The position numbers were made by a program, and so were the translations under genes. 64,000 bases of DNA from Synchiropus splendidus. Its lineage: Eukaryota > Chordata > Actinopteri > Syngnathiformes > Callionymidae. Where the stretch lies: the NCBI RefSeq assembly GCF_027744825.2, contig NC_071334.1, positions 33,883,937-33,947,936 of the forward strand, written 5' to 3'. Positions 44,400 to 56,375 of the stretch are shown here, one piece after another; position 1 is the first letter of the stretch; the number at the start of each line of letters is the position of its first letter. A model generated the notes under the pieces. That model was not told the origin of the DNA and did not search any database. It saw nothing but the letters and a program-made list of their open reading frames with translations.

Positions 44400-46255
44400 T
44401 CCTCTTCCAGCTGCAGAGAGACGTTAGGAAATGAGGAGGCGGAAAAACTGTCTGGACTCGGTTGAGCGTCGGCGTTGGGTCGGAACAAAACCCAAGTGAC
44501 TCCAACAATAAAAATGTGATGATTTTCAAAAGTCAACGGTTGATTTTTGTTTTGATGAGAGCGATGCAAATATGAATCACAGTTAAATTTGGAAATTTCC
44601 TGGTAAAATTTTACATAAACAAGCAGTCATTTCGGTTTACTGCAACTGTTGCATGCTATGCAGATATATGTTTTTCTTTTTTAAGCATTCTAACATGTTG
44701 CTTAAGTGATAAAGTGGTGTGATATCTGAGCTATCTGAGTGAGCAGAGGAGGTCCTGCTTGTTCACTGACATTGGGCATCTATTATGTGTTGCTGTGACA
44801 GTATGTTGTGTGTGAGCCTGCGAGGAGGAGACAGGCTCTGGATTCCTGTTGTGTCTGGGAGTCTGGTTTTCCCCGTCATGAGTCATGACTGTTTCCTGAA
44901 ATCTAAGGTTTATTTTGAGAAAATCACCATGAACTTTCACATTAGCGGCGAGTCCACCACCTGAAGTTGAGCTTTTCAAAGAGAGTCTTTCACACAATGA
45001 ACTTGTCTGTTGTTGTCACACACAATGGTTGTCACCTGTGCTAATTCATTTACTGTGCCATTGATTTGCTTGGAATGTTTCTGTGCTTTCGGAGAAAAGC
45101 ACAGCACAAATACAGAAACACTGATAAGTCTCTCGATAATTCGTGACAGCTGACAATCAATGAAGAAAACAAGGGGAATAAATTAAAATTACATAATGAT
45201 GCCACAAAAAATAGTGGAAAAAAAAAAACAAGAAAAATGAAATTAAAAACAAAAAAAAAAATCCAACATAAAAACACAAACTGCATAAACATTTTAAAGA
45301 AATTGCTACACTGTTTCCAAATAAAACAATGAGTGGTAGACTCAAAGAATAAAATAGGTGGATGATATAGGATGAAAAATAAAATGAAGTGGATGATGTC
45401 AAAATATCAGCAATAGATCGTGTTCTCTCGAGAACCGTCAAACCTCAAGAGGCATTGTCTTTATAGAGTTTATGAAGAGTGTCATAAAGAATGGGCTGGT
45501 GAGAAAGATGATGTTTTATTATGAATATGTCCTGGATTATCAGTGCTTTTAAGAGGCTGAATGAGTCTCTCTGCTGTGGTGCTGTACAGAGCTCTAAAAA
45601 TAGAAGTGTCGTGGAATTGAAATGGGAAGGCGGAGCTCCGCAGACAGTGGAACTCAACATGTAGAAAACAATTACTCTTTTTGAAAAAAACCCAACAAGG
45701 ATAGCTATGCAAGAGAACACACGCATGTCCTTCATTATATCAAATTCAAAATCAAAAACATCAAGGTCAAAGGCACCTGACACATCCGTCGAATGGGCGC
45801 TTTCAATATGCCCATTCCAATGGGACGCTAGACTTCGACTGAGCCTCTGCCAAAGTCAAACTGGGTTGAGTAACTTAATCAGGTTAAACCACAGACAAGA
45901 AACAGACCTCTGCAGAGGTGCGCAGTGGAGGACGAGACTTTGGGCGCTGAGCGAGAGCCAGTCCTGCTTTGGTTGTCGTCTGTCACCAGAGATGCAAACA
46001 CTCATTATACAGCATTTGTGTGGAAGATTGTGTCTTCAGCTCTGATGCAGATCTTTAGAAAGCAGAACAAGATAAGCAGCTTCAGATTCACTAGCATTCT
46101 GGTCTTTATGCAAATGACATGAAAATGTCATGCAAATGAGGCATTGCTGCGGGTCATGGGCTCATTTGAATCAGACAGGTCCGAGCCTGCTCCGATCTGT
46201 CAGCTTTCTGCTGGTTAGATCAACATGAGATCAGGAAATTAAATGGGTCTGGAAC
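44400..46255. other. Intergenic, no gene seen
   Basis: A-rich tracts at 45200-45260. Short open frames without support. Confidence 0.5.
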
Positions 46256-46259
46256 ATAA

Positions 46260-46500
46260 AACAGTACAATGGAGTCAGAGTACACTTGTGAGTCAGAGCA
46301 AACTTCTGAGACTGTGCACTCTTTGAGTCCATCACTTATGGTCTAAGCACAGCTGTGAGTCTGAGGTTACATGTGAGTCAGAGCACAGTGATGAGTCTCA
46401 ACACAGTTGTGAGTCAGAGCAAAGCTGCGTCTGAGCACAATTGGGAGTCTAAACACAGTTGTGAGTCAGAGCTCTCTTTGAGAACTGAGTTACAGCACAG
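46260..46500. repeat. Degenerate minisatellite, GTGAGTCAGAGCACAGTT-type unit
   Basis: Ten or more imperfect copies of an 18-24 base unit built on GTGAGTCAGAGCA or CTAAACACAGTT. Because the unit contains TGAGTCA, it is a cluster of AP-1-like cores. Confidence 0.7.
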
Positions 46501-47024
46501 CGAGCTTTTCCTCAGCTTCTGGTTTCTCCTCCAGACCCTCAGCTCCTGGACTCTCTAGCTGCAGACGTGCGGTCACCTCCACTCTAATCCGACTCCTCAG
46601 CAGCAGCGAGGGACCACACAAAAAAGTGGAACGCTCCTCTTGCACATTTACAGACAGTGATTCAAGTCTCCACTTTCGTCTGGTTTCTCTGCTCCACTGT
46701 CCTGACCTCGTCTCTCCGCCACTTCTGGCCTTAAAAGGTTTTTCCTCCAGAGTTTGGAGCCAAAGCTGCAGCCGGCGGGACGAGCAGAGCCGCTGCATGC
46801 TCCTCTGGGTGTTGCTGCATTCCTTCCTGCTGAGCGGCTGGAGAGGAATGTGAGGAATGTTCGCATGTGACACACACACACACAGTTTCTGTCAGAAACT
46901 CACTCAAGCTCGATCCTCAGCAGGAAAACAGACTTCTGACACTGCGCGAACTTGTCAGGTATTTGATACCACCACGAGATCACATGACCTAAAGGTTTGG
47001 AATTGATTCTCACCAGCAGTTTAG

Positions 47025-47315
47025 GACTGTCTAGCCTCAGGCCCACTGAACCACTGGCTCAGACCCCTGCAGGCTCTGGGCCCCAATCGCTACTCTCCTG
47101 AAGTCCTGCAGCCTTCCTGTGAGCCTGGGAACTTGGATGACTCCAGGGTCAGACCCTCAAGACATTAACCCCTCTAGACTCAGATCCCATAGTCTCACAG
47201 CCTCTGGTCTTGAACCTCTCTAGTTTCAGATGCTCTAGTCTCAGACCCTCCAGCCTTAGACTTCCATGCGTTGAAGCCCTTTAGACCCAAACCCCACTAG
47301 TCTCAGGCCCTTTAA
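47025..47315. repeat. Degenerate minisatellite, CTAGTCTCAGACCC-type unit
   Basis: Loose tandem copies of CTCTAGTCTCAGACCCTCCA or CTCTAGACTCAGATCCCATA, period about 25-30 bases, with much decay. Confidence 0.55.
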
Positions 47316-50300
47316 TTTTCTGCTCCTCCATCTGCGCTCAGGTGGCTGAAGAGGACATCTCTGGGGGACAGCTGACCCCTTCTCAGAGTTCAGGTTGTTT
47401 CACACCTATGTGTTGCAGATTCCCGAGTGCAAGACTGGAGGTGTCGCCTCAGCTGCAGTTGTTGACCCTGCAGGGTCAGAGGTCAGAGGTTCGGTCTGCA
47501 GATATCCACTAATGACTTATTTACTCAGACATGATTGGAGTTGAGGAAGAAGAAGAAGAAGCTCCAGAAGTCCGATCCACGGATGGGATGTTTAGAAGCC
47601 TAATTGCTTCCGCCGCCTTCCGGGGGGCAGCCAGAGACGTCAGCAGCGGATGAGGGAAGACTTTTGGGGTCTGCAAGTGAGGATCCCTGAGAGTGGCCAG
47701 CAGCAGGCTCATGATAAGTTTTGCCGCTCAGGTTGAAGTTTGGATCACAGCTCATCTCTGACACCGCTCCTGCCTGTCTGCCCTGTCTTCATCAACACTT
47801 TCACGTCTGAAGACACTCTCTGTGTGTGTCCAGCAGCGACAGGTGTCTGCTCAGCGAGCTAGAGGGATCTTGGGGTTTCGACCCCGCTTGACCCCACGGG
47901 CTGTTTCACACCGCAGCTAACTGACGACAGGTGCTGGTCCGGGAACCATGGGTGACCCTGTTCAACACAATAAACCTCAAAATGACACATGAAAGAGAGC
48001 CACTGCGACCCCTCAGTTGTCTGTTAGCAGTTATAAAAAAACAAACCATAACTGAATGATAAGAAAAAACTAAATACAGAACATGACCAGGAAACTTGAA
48101 AGTCTACTTTCATTTAGCTTTTTACTTTATCATCATTGTTATTTATCTTTTATTATTATTAATAGTATCATTTTGTATTTCATTCTGCATGACGTGTCAG
48201 AAAGCATTTATAGATACATAAAAAATTCCACTAATAAACTCATCTTTATGGTGATTTGCATTATTTTATTTTTTTAAAATAAGTACTAGTAATTCAAAAC
48301 AGCAGAATCAACCAGAAGGGCTTCCGTACTATTCAGATATTTATGTTAAATACAATAATAGTAATAATACAATAATAATAAGTCTTTAAAAAATAATTGC
48401 ACAAACATACAAACATAAAAAATGTAAATTAAGCAAATTAAGTTAAAATTAAAAACACTGTTATATGCATTTTATTTAATTAATTTTAAATATGTTACAT
48501 AATTTAGAATACATTTACATAACCAAATGTTCATTTTAATAAAAACGAAGCAATAGCTAACTAAGTTTATTATAATTAAATTGTTATTTTGCTAGACTTT
48601 ACGTGGCGGGGACTATATTGGGTCCAGATGCATGATGGGACATGTAGTTTCTTCTAATGGATTTTTTCATCTCACACGTCATTAGACTTGGTGGTGAGTC
48701 ACGTTTACTACGTCTGCGCGACACCCAGCCGTCTCAGAGCGGGCCTAGGCGGTTCTGGTCGGTCTGAGTCAGTCAGTCTGACAGTCGTCTGCAGGGCGAA
48801 GCCTGACGTCCACTTGGGGTGTTTCTGGTTCCACACTGCAGCATGTGCAGAGACTCGAGCGTGAGTCACGCTGTGTGTGTGTGTTGTTGTCCTGGGACAT
48901 ATTTTTGGGTGCTCCACACACTGATGGTTCTTCCCACGCCTGCCTTTGTGGTAACGTGTGATCGAGTGTGTCGGTATGCACCAACAAAGCTCCCAGACAC
49001 ACACACACACACACACACCTTGTGATGCATCATTGAGGTGTTTGCATGTTTCAAAATGCAAATGTGAGTGCAACTTTTGAGGTGGAGGAATGTTGTCTGT
49101 CAAACGGTCCGATGTGAGGCCGATCAATAACCACACCCCACCAGAACCAGAGGACCAACTGTTTATATTGAAAGGAAAAGAAAAACACAAAAACACAAAA
49201 GAAAAGAAAATAGACCCCTGAACAGGTCACCAGTCTATCACACATACAGATAGACAGACAACCAGACAAGGTGCACTCACCACCATCCCACCCCCATCCC
49301 GCCAGAACTCTCAACATTCTGACAACTTGGGCCATTTCCAGTGTCAGAAATAGACAATAATAGACCCCCAACCACTACTGGGGACCCCTCCCATCCCAGC
49401 ACACACCCTCCGGCCCACCACCAAACCAAACCACAAGGCCCCCACCCTGACAGACCCTCCTCTGAAGAGCTTAAAACAGAACTGAATCACACACTCTGTG
49501 ATCAATGGAGCTATCAGGAGTTCATAACACTCTTTAAATACTTGGAGAACAAAACATTGTGCTTACATTACCATCATTAATACAACTAGAAGGGAACAAT
49601 ATGAGCACCTGAGAGAGGAGGAGGAGATGAAAACAGAAACTGGGTTAACACTTAAGTCCAATATAAAACAGCGAGAAAACGATGGGCAAAATATTTCACC
49701 GCAGAAAAGAAGAAAACATCACAAAAACTTAAAAATCTGAATTAGTGAAATGAAAATGATAAAAATGTTGCTTATTAAAGAACAGGTACAAACAATACAA
49801 AAACACGGCACGAAGTGGCAACAAAAGATAAATGTATCAGAAAAGAGAACAAAAGAATTGAGCTGCAGATAGTATTTCTTTTTTTAATCCCCAAGACAAT
49901 ATTCAAAACTAACAATGACTTACAAGTCTCAAATATAATTCAAATCATAAAAGAATAAGAATAAGATTAAGAATAATATTTAATATTTAATTTTATACGT
50001 AAAGTGCAAAAAAAAAGTGCTGTTCTGAACATCAGTGGAGAGGCTTGTCGAACGTTTCCATTTTAACAATGAAAGTTCACAGGTTTGAAGCTGCGTGAGC
50101 AGGTGGGGCTCAACAAGATGAGTCAGCCTCTGTCTGTTGAATTATCGGAGACTGATATTCAAATGTTGAGCTTTTAAACGACGCCTGAGTCATGGCAAAC
50201 ACACAAAATTAAAGTTTAAATCAGTCAGCGAAAAGGTCAAAACATGAATTTCAGACAAGCAGGTATCGTGTGTGTGTGTGTGTGTGTGTGCATATGAACA

Positions 50301-50390
50301 CTCGGTGAGTCAATGTGGACATTTGCTCTGCTAATGTGACTCTCAAATATTGATAATGATCACCTGTAGGCACTCACTCATACACACACA
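47316..50390. other. Intergenic with AT-rich block and CA/TG tracts
   Basis: 48060-48620 is AT-rich. There is a (TG)n tract at 48870-48882 and a (CA)n tract at 48998-49018, about 115 bases apart and inverted to each other; (GT)n follows at 50268-50291. No gene recognised. Confidence 0.45.
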
Positions 50391-50394
50391 CACA

Positions 50395-50560
50395 CACACA
50401 GGTTTGCTGCACCATCTTCGTGGGGTGAGCTCATTGCCCAGCCTCATCCTCCACCTAACCATGCAAAACAAATGGCTCACCTTAACCAGGACCAAACTGA
50501 AACCCAATTATAATGACCCAGTTATTTTGATGTTTTAATCCTCAGATTGAGGCTTAATTG
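50395..50560. repeat. Dispersed repeat copy (same family as 22195-22460)
   Basis: Shares CTCACCTTAACCAGGAC and TAATGACCCAGTTATTTTGA; preceded by a (CA)n tract. Confidence 0.65.
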
Positions 50561-50849
50561 TGTAAGGTCAGACAAATCGGCCCTAACTAAGTCAAATGTC
50601 TTCACAAGGAGGTGTTTTCCCACAAATTGGTGCCAACAAGAATAGACGTCAGAGTCAGACGACGGACATTTCTCACCTTTGACCCCTGAGTTTGAAGATC
50701 TTGGGGACAGGAAGCTGCCGAGCCCACATGACAAACGAAAAGATGAGGATGAGCGAGTGTGTGTGTGTTTCTTACAGCCTGCCTAGGAGTTCAAAGGTCA
50801 GGAAGAGATTCTCACGTATTAATTGGCAAACTGACACTCACGCACAACA

Positions 50850-51065
50850 CATACACATGCACATGTTTGTATTCACATTACCGCTCTTTGCCTTGATGCG
50901 ATGCATCCTCTCAGCCCAAACCTAACCCTCCAAAACAAATGGCTACCCTTAACCAGGACTATGAACCAAACTGAAATCCAACTGCAATGACATGGTTATT
51001 TGGAAGTTTTGATCCTTAAATTGAGGCTTTAACCAAAATGTCCCCACAAAGTAAAGGGTCCTCTC
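50850..51065. repeat. Dispersed repeat copy (same family as 22195-22460)
   Basis: Shares AACCTAACCCTCCAAAACAA and AACCAGGACTATGAACCAAA, then TGTCCCCACAAAG at the end. More decayed than the copy at 50395. Confidence 0.6.
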
Positions 51066-51069
51066 AAGA

Positions 51070-52300
51070 ATGGGTGCCATGCCTAGTAAAGCTACGCAAG
51101 GTTCACACACACAGTTCTATACTATCATTTCCTTTCTTCTGCTACAACTGTCACTGACAGTAGTGATATGGCCACCCTATCATCAGTGCAAGACCGGAAC
51201 CCCACCTGGACACCGCTTCAACTTGGCACCCAAGAGCCACATCACATTAGTGCAGGTCATTGACCGCTAATAAACATGTGAAGCTTCATTAAGTAACTCT
51301 TAAGGTGTGTGTTCATTGCAAATCCTGTGTGTGTTGAGGGCGGAGGCTAGTGCTAGCTTGCGCGCGCACACACCTGCTGTAAAATCCAAAACAAACTGAG
51401 AACAAAACCTCTCCCACATGCCATTAGCATGTAAGCTAAGCCTGTGGGGATGGCGACACTTACTCACGCCGAGTAAATATGTTGACGTTTGCAGCCGCGA
51501 ACACACGTCAGGTTCTATTTTTAGCTTCACGGCACGCCGCGTCGAACCGGTTCTGTTAGCTAGAGGTTATCTATAGGTGTTTGCAGACGTAGCTCAGAAT
51601 TCCGTGCTAGCGTGTGAAAGACGCTTTCATTGTGATGACGTTCACATGGGTTTCACCATCGGAAAGTTCATGAGATTAAGAGCTAAATTGGCCCGTTGTC
51701 CTATGGTTTATTTTTAGAGCTGGAATGTTCACCTCTGTGACTACAACCATGGTGATTTTCTTGTACTGTAGAACTGTTTCGGAGAAGCATTTTCATGCAT
51801 TTTTCTGGTTCTAGTTTAATCCGGAGCCAACCACCAGGTGAATACCAAAATCTGCACCACTGTAGCGTTAATGCGACACAGGACTGTGAGTGAGATGGAA
51901 TGTTGCTGACATAACCAGGTGCTAAATCATTACATTGTTTCACGCCACTCATGACATTGCGGGCGCGGTCATGTGATTCATGGCGGCTCACTTGTTATTT
52001 ATATTGTATCACGTCAATGTGTGCGCTCACACCGCTGCTCGCAGGGTTCCAAAATAAAGTCATGGAAACTACCATGACAGAGACCTGTGGCAGCAACCCA
52101 GAGAGAGGCAGCAAGGGTGGGGATCAGCACCCCAACTTTCAGGCTGCAGTGCTCCTCAGTCAGTCTGGAAATCTGGGGGTCAAAGAAGCAACATGAATTC
52201 CTATTTCATTAGCCCTTAAATTAAATCTCAGGCCTTACTTTGGGCCTCCACAGGCATCTGGTGGTCTCACAGACTATAGTGACATGTATAGCATAGCAAA
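51070..52300. other. Intergenic, no gene seen
   Basis: Ordinary composition. No exon recognised. Confidence 0.5.
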
Positions 52301-52304
52301 GAAA

Positions 52305-52349
52305 CCTGGGTCCAAGATCCACCTGAGCCAGGTGGATCTTGGACCCAGG
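52305..52349. repeat. Perfect 21-bp-stem palindrome with 3-base loop
   Basis: 52305-52325 and 52329-52349 are exact reverse complements around AGC. Each arm begins or ends in CCTGGGTCC/GGACCCAGG. It is not part of a recognised repeat. Confidence 0.95.
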
Positions 52350-53865
52350 AGCACCACACCTCCCTGAGAACTCACATGACGTCCATGGCTCATGAGACCT
52401 ACGGTTTCACACTGCGGGTTCTGTCTCGAGACACAGTGTGTCCCGGTCATGTGCAGTGAGTCTGGTTTTGGCCGCGGACTTGATCCCAGCTGGAGAGCTA
52501 CACCTTCTCTCGGGAAACTCTGTACCGGGGGTGAGCTTCTCGCCTCAGGCGACTCGGTGCTAGATACTGGAAACTACGTGTATAGCGCGACTCCACACAA
52601 ACATGATAAATGCCGGTGAGGATCAAGACACTCCATATTATGCAGCTTGTTTCTGCTATTTCCTTGTAAAATAAACATGAAAGACTCTTTTTTTGTCTAG
52701 TTCGGCTGTGCATAAATACATAAATGAATATGTAGAGATTTTACATTTATGTTTATGTTGATTAATGTAAAAGCAAAATAAGTGCACGAAACTGAATATA
52801 AATTATTAGAATTTAAGTCAAATAAAGATGCAACAAATTGACTCAAATGAAAAAAAATCTATATCATGAACAGCTGAATCTTTAAAATTCGCAGCAGACA
52901 CTGATGAGCAACTACATTGCTACGTGCTCAGACGACCACAGCCTGGGTGCCTTCTGCAGTTAGGGTTCGGGGTGCAGTGAAAATGAGATCCTCTGCTTGT
53001 TTTTAGCAGTGATGAGTTGAGAGTCAGTTCAGTGCTTCCTGCCTCAGCAGGTTGTGGTTTTGTTGCTTTTGTAAAGAGCCGTGCAGGATAATATCTGAAC
53101 GGTGTGTTCAAAGCCCAAACAGCTTCACCTGCCGTCACACCTCACCCATCCCTCACATTCTGACTTTGTCCTTATGTGTCGGCAGGAGTCTGCTGTTGTT
53201 GTGACAAACTTGAATGCAGATGGACCAGTTGTTCTATGGTTCCCTCCACGCTACTCCAACTACTTCGAAACGCTGCAGTCCAAATGTGATGTTTCCTCTG
53301 GAATGCTCAGCTCACAGCTGCTAATAAGCAGCTTGGGTCCAGGGTGCACACGGGGATGCTGGCGGAGCAGCAGTGGGGGAGGGGCCAGTTACGCAGCGTA
53401 ACTGGTAGTCACTTGAGGTAACATGCGACCTCAGAAGCAGACGCTTATGTCTGCAGGATTGTCGGGTCGCGGGGATCACCTCAGGTCACCATGAAGCTGC
53501 ATCGTCGCAGCAACAAGGAGGTGACCTAAATATTTCCAGGCTGCTTCGGATCACTGTGAGGATGGGTGGTAAAGGCTGCTTTTGTTCTCACCACAGCATC
53601 TGCAGGAGAGCTGGCTCTGAACTCTGCAGAACAAAACAGCAAACACTGTATGTATGTATGTGACCTTGGATGCCTCATCATGTGACAACAGCAAACTCAC
53701 GCTCCACTCTCTGGTCACTGCCTGGGATTACACCCCTCCTCACTCCAGGGAGCTGCTCTTTGTCAGTCTGCTGCAGTAAACAAGACAGACTGACACCTAG
53801 AGGCCCGGGTTCTTGGAAAGCAGGACAGTCCACTTGAAGTATGGTGCAGCAGCGGAGCAGCCTTA
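52350..53865. other. Intergenic, no gene seen
   Basis: A 99-codon open frame at 53102-53401 (+) has an acceptor-like AG at 53186 but no donor in frame and no recognisable motif; not called. Confidence 0.4.
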
Positions 53866-53868
53866 CAT

Positions 53869-53912
53869 GGTCTGTGTGTGTGCGTGTGTGTGCGTATGTG
53901 TGTGTGTGTGTT
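53869..53912. repeat. (TG)n microsatellite
   Basis: Interrupted TG repeat. Confidence 0.9.
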
Positions 53913-54592
53913 ATGCAACACACTGCAGCTCTGCACAGACTTGCACGAGAATGACAAACAAACCTCTGCTGCTCCTGAAACTTCGCTCAGAATCTTGTGT
54001 AGAATATTATATTTGAACTAAACTGGAACTGTTAACACGTTCATTTCCCTCAAATTATTACTGAAGAAAGCAAATTAATCAATGCAAATAACAGAGATTA
54101 ATCAGGTATACACCTTCTTTTACAGGAAACGTTTTTCAATGTGCTCCACATTATACAGTTTGATGTCATCACCAAAACACCCATGATGAAGGAGAGTGCA
54201 TGAGACAGCCCTGGTGGACGGAACACAGATTCTGTGGAGCACTTGACCCTGATGTCATGATTGCACCCTAGTTACTGCGATTGTCCTGATCTCAGTCTCC
54301 AAAGACGCCACTGTCTGGTGCAGGTATGCGCCACTCTGGTCAGGACTGTGTTCAGCTTGGTCCTCATAGTGTAAGGTGAGGACCAGCCCCGCTATAACTT
54401 CACAGGCGACGGTTAAATGATCCTGCTGAGAACGGTCTCAAGCAAGGTCTCCTTTTTTCACTCAGCCTTTGAATTGACCAGTCACCACTGAATGTTTTAC
54501 GCCATTCAAGAGGTTCTGTCATGTCTTGTTCCTTAGTTGTATCAAGAAAAGGTGCTAATCTGTCCTTATTAGGAGACTATAAACGACCTGTT

Positions 54593-54727
54593 AGAATCAG
54601 AATCAGAATCAGAATCAAATTTATTGCCATGGTCAGTGGGGATCCCACCAACTAAGAAAGTGCTTTGGAATAAAATGCTGTCAAAAATAAATAAATAAAT
54701 AAAATAAAATAAAATAAAATAAAATAA
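54593..54727. repeat. (AGAATC)n start and (AAAAT)n end of a dispersed element
   Basis: Four AGAATC units followed by AAATTTATTGCCATGGTC, the pattern of a common fish retroposon 3' region (AGAATCAGAATCA then CTTTATTGCC), and then an (AAATA/AAAAT)n tract at 54676-54727. Confidence 0.55.
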
Positions 54728-55545
54728 CAAAGGCTGTTCATGGATTCACATGTCAGGCCTGTACGAGGTGCACTGGCTTCAGAAACTATGGTAGAAGCTG
54801 GCGCAGCACATACAAACCACAAAGGAGCAACACAAACGTGAAGAGCCAAAGATGTTATGCTACATTTCCAATTGTGAGCTCAACAACGTCGTCCATTGTC
54901 GTTGCAATATCATAACTTTGGGCGTGCAGTATGAGAGAGGGGCGCACGTTTATAGCAAGATTCTTGCTCTCTCCTACACTCCTGTGGGGTCCAGAGCAGA
55001 TCCCAGTCGGCCAGGATCACGTGCAGCTGGATGCTGTCTCTGGATGTTATACAATTGAAGCTGAGCAGTTCAAGATCTTCTGGAGATCCTCAAAGCAGCT
55101 TGAGATGCGCTGGAGGAACACGTGTCCCGTCGTGGCATGTAACACACTTGTTGCCTTAGTGACGGCTTGGCCAATATGGCCCCATTAAGCAGGTCTGCCT
55201 ATTATATAAGTCGAAGCTGAAAGAGATGGCTGTTACGCGAGGCCTTCAGGCACTCACAACCGCTCTCAGAAGCATTTTCATCTCAGCGTTACAAGATGAG
55301 GAGCTCTTGTGTAACTCTCAGCTGGCTGGACACAGGTCACATGTCCACATGCACCTGTCACTATACAGACATATATAGAGTGGGTTCCAACCCGCCGGTG
55401 CTTAAAGGGTTGGGTAAGGGTACAACCATGAGGAGAGTGGGAGTCTGAGGACGGACATGTGAGTTGGTTTTTCACGTCATTCTGTTTCATGAAGAAGACA
55501 ACATAACATTAGTCCTTGTTAAGCTCAGGTTCTCTCTCTCTCTTT
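54728..55545. other. Intergenic, no gene seen
   Basis: No exon or repeat family recognised. Confidence 0.45.
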
Positions 55546-56375
55546 TCTGGAAAGGATGATGGTCATGCAGAGGTGATACCCCGACAGACAGAAGGTGGCA
55601 AACAACACTTGAGTAACTGCAGACTAGTGTCACTATTACCTCAATTCTCAAAAATATGTTTTCTTAGGGAAAACAATCTACTGAATGACAGTATGTGTTC
55701 AGGAGCGGGAGAGTCATGGCATGAGTCTAATAGACGATGTAACAGCAGCAATTGAGCAATAAAAGGTATGTGATAGGAATATTTCTAGAAAAAAAAAACA
55801 TGTGACACCATTGACCACATACACTGGTCTCAATACTGGAAGGATATGGGAAGCCCAGCATAACACTGCATAAAAAGCTAAGGTAACAGTACATTGAGGT
55901 AGATAACGTTAAATCAAGAAAGAGAGAGACAGAATGTGAGTGAAGCGCCTCAGGGCTCAGTTCAGGGACCCACGTTGTTCTTTCTGTACATTAGTGATAT
56001 ATGGGAGGTGTCAGAACAAATGAATCATGTGCTGTTTGCTGATGACACACGTTTTATAAACAGAGAAGAAGAGCAGAAAACATCCATTAAGAACCCGGAA
56101 ATGGAAATGAAAAGATGAAAATGTTTCTGGGTTTCAATATAGATGAGCAGCTCATATGGAAACAGCACGTAACAAACGGCACCAAGACAGCTGTAAATAA
56201 TGAACAAATGCAAATATAACTTGTGCACTTGAGTGTTGAGAACCCTGTACTGTGCTGTAATGTATCAGGCAGATCGCAGAGCACATACCAATACACTGTT
56301 TGCTAAAGCAAGAGTACTGAAGTTTCCTGAGCTAAGAGAGACAAGCACTGAGTACATCAGAATTAACGGAAGGTA
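55546..56375 (+). mobile_element. Decayed non-LTR retrotransposon (reverse transcriptase)
   Basis: Broken plus-strand frames follow the Jockey/L2-like reverse transcriptase order: GGKQHLSNCRLVSLLPQFSK (the NYRPISLLP region), ENNLLNDS, a TIDH relic, APQGSVQGPTLFFLYISDI, the catalytic LFADDT (56032-56049), a FLGF-IDEQLIWKQHV block, and RRAHTNTLFAKARVLKFPEL near the end. Many stops and shifts. It belongs to a different LINE family from the copies at 25321 and 28333. Confidence 0.85.

Noticed and set aside
47521..47712. 63-codon minus-strand ORF resembling a small peptide precursor
   Set aside because: The start has no signal peptide of proper length, no family match is known to me, and the serine run comes from a (CTT)n-like tract.
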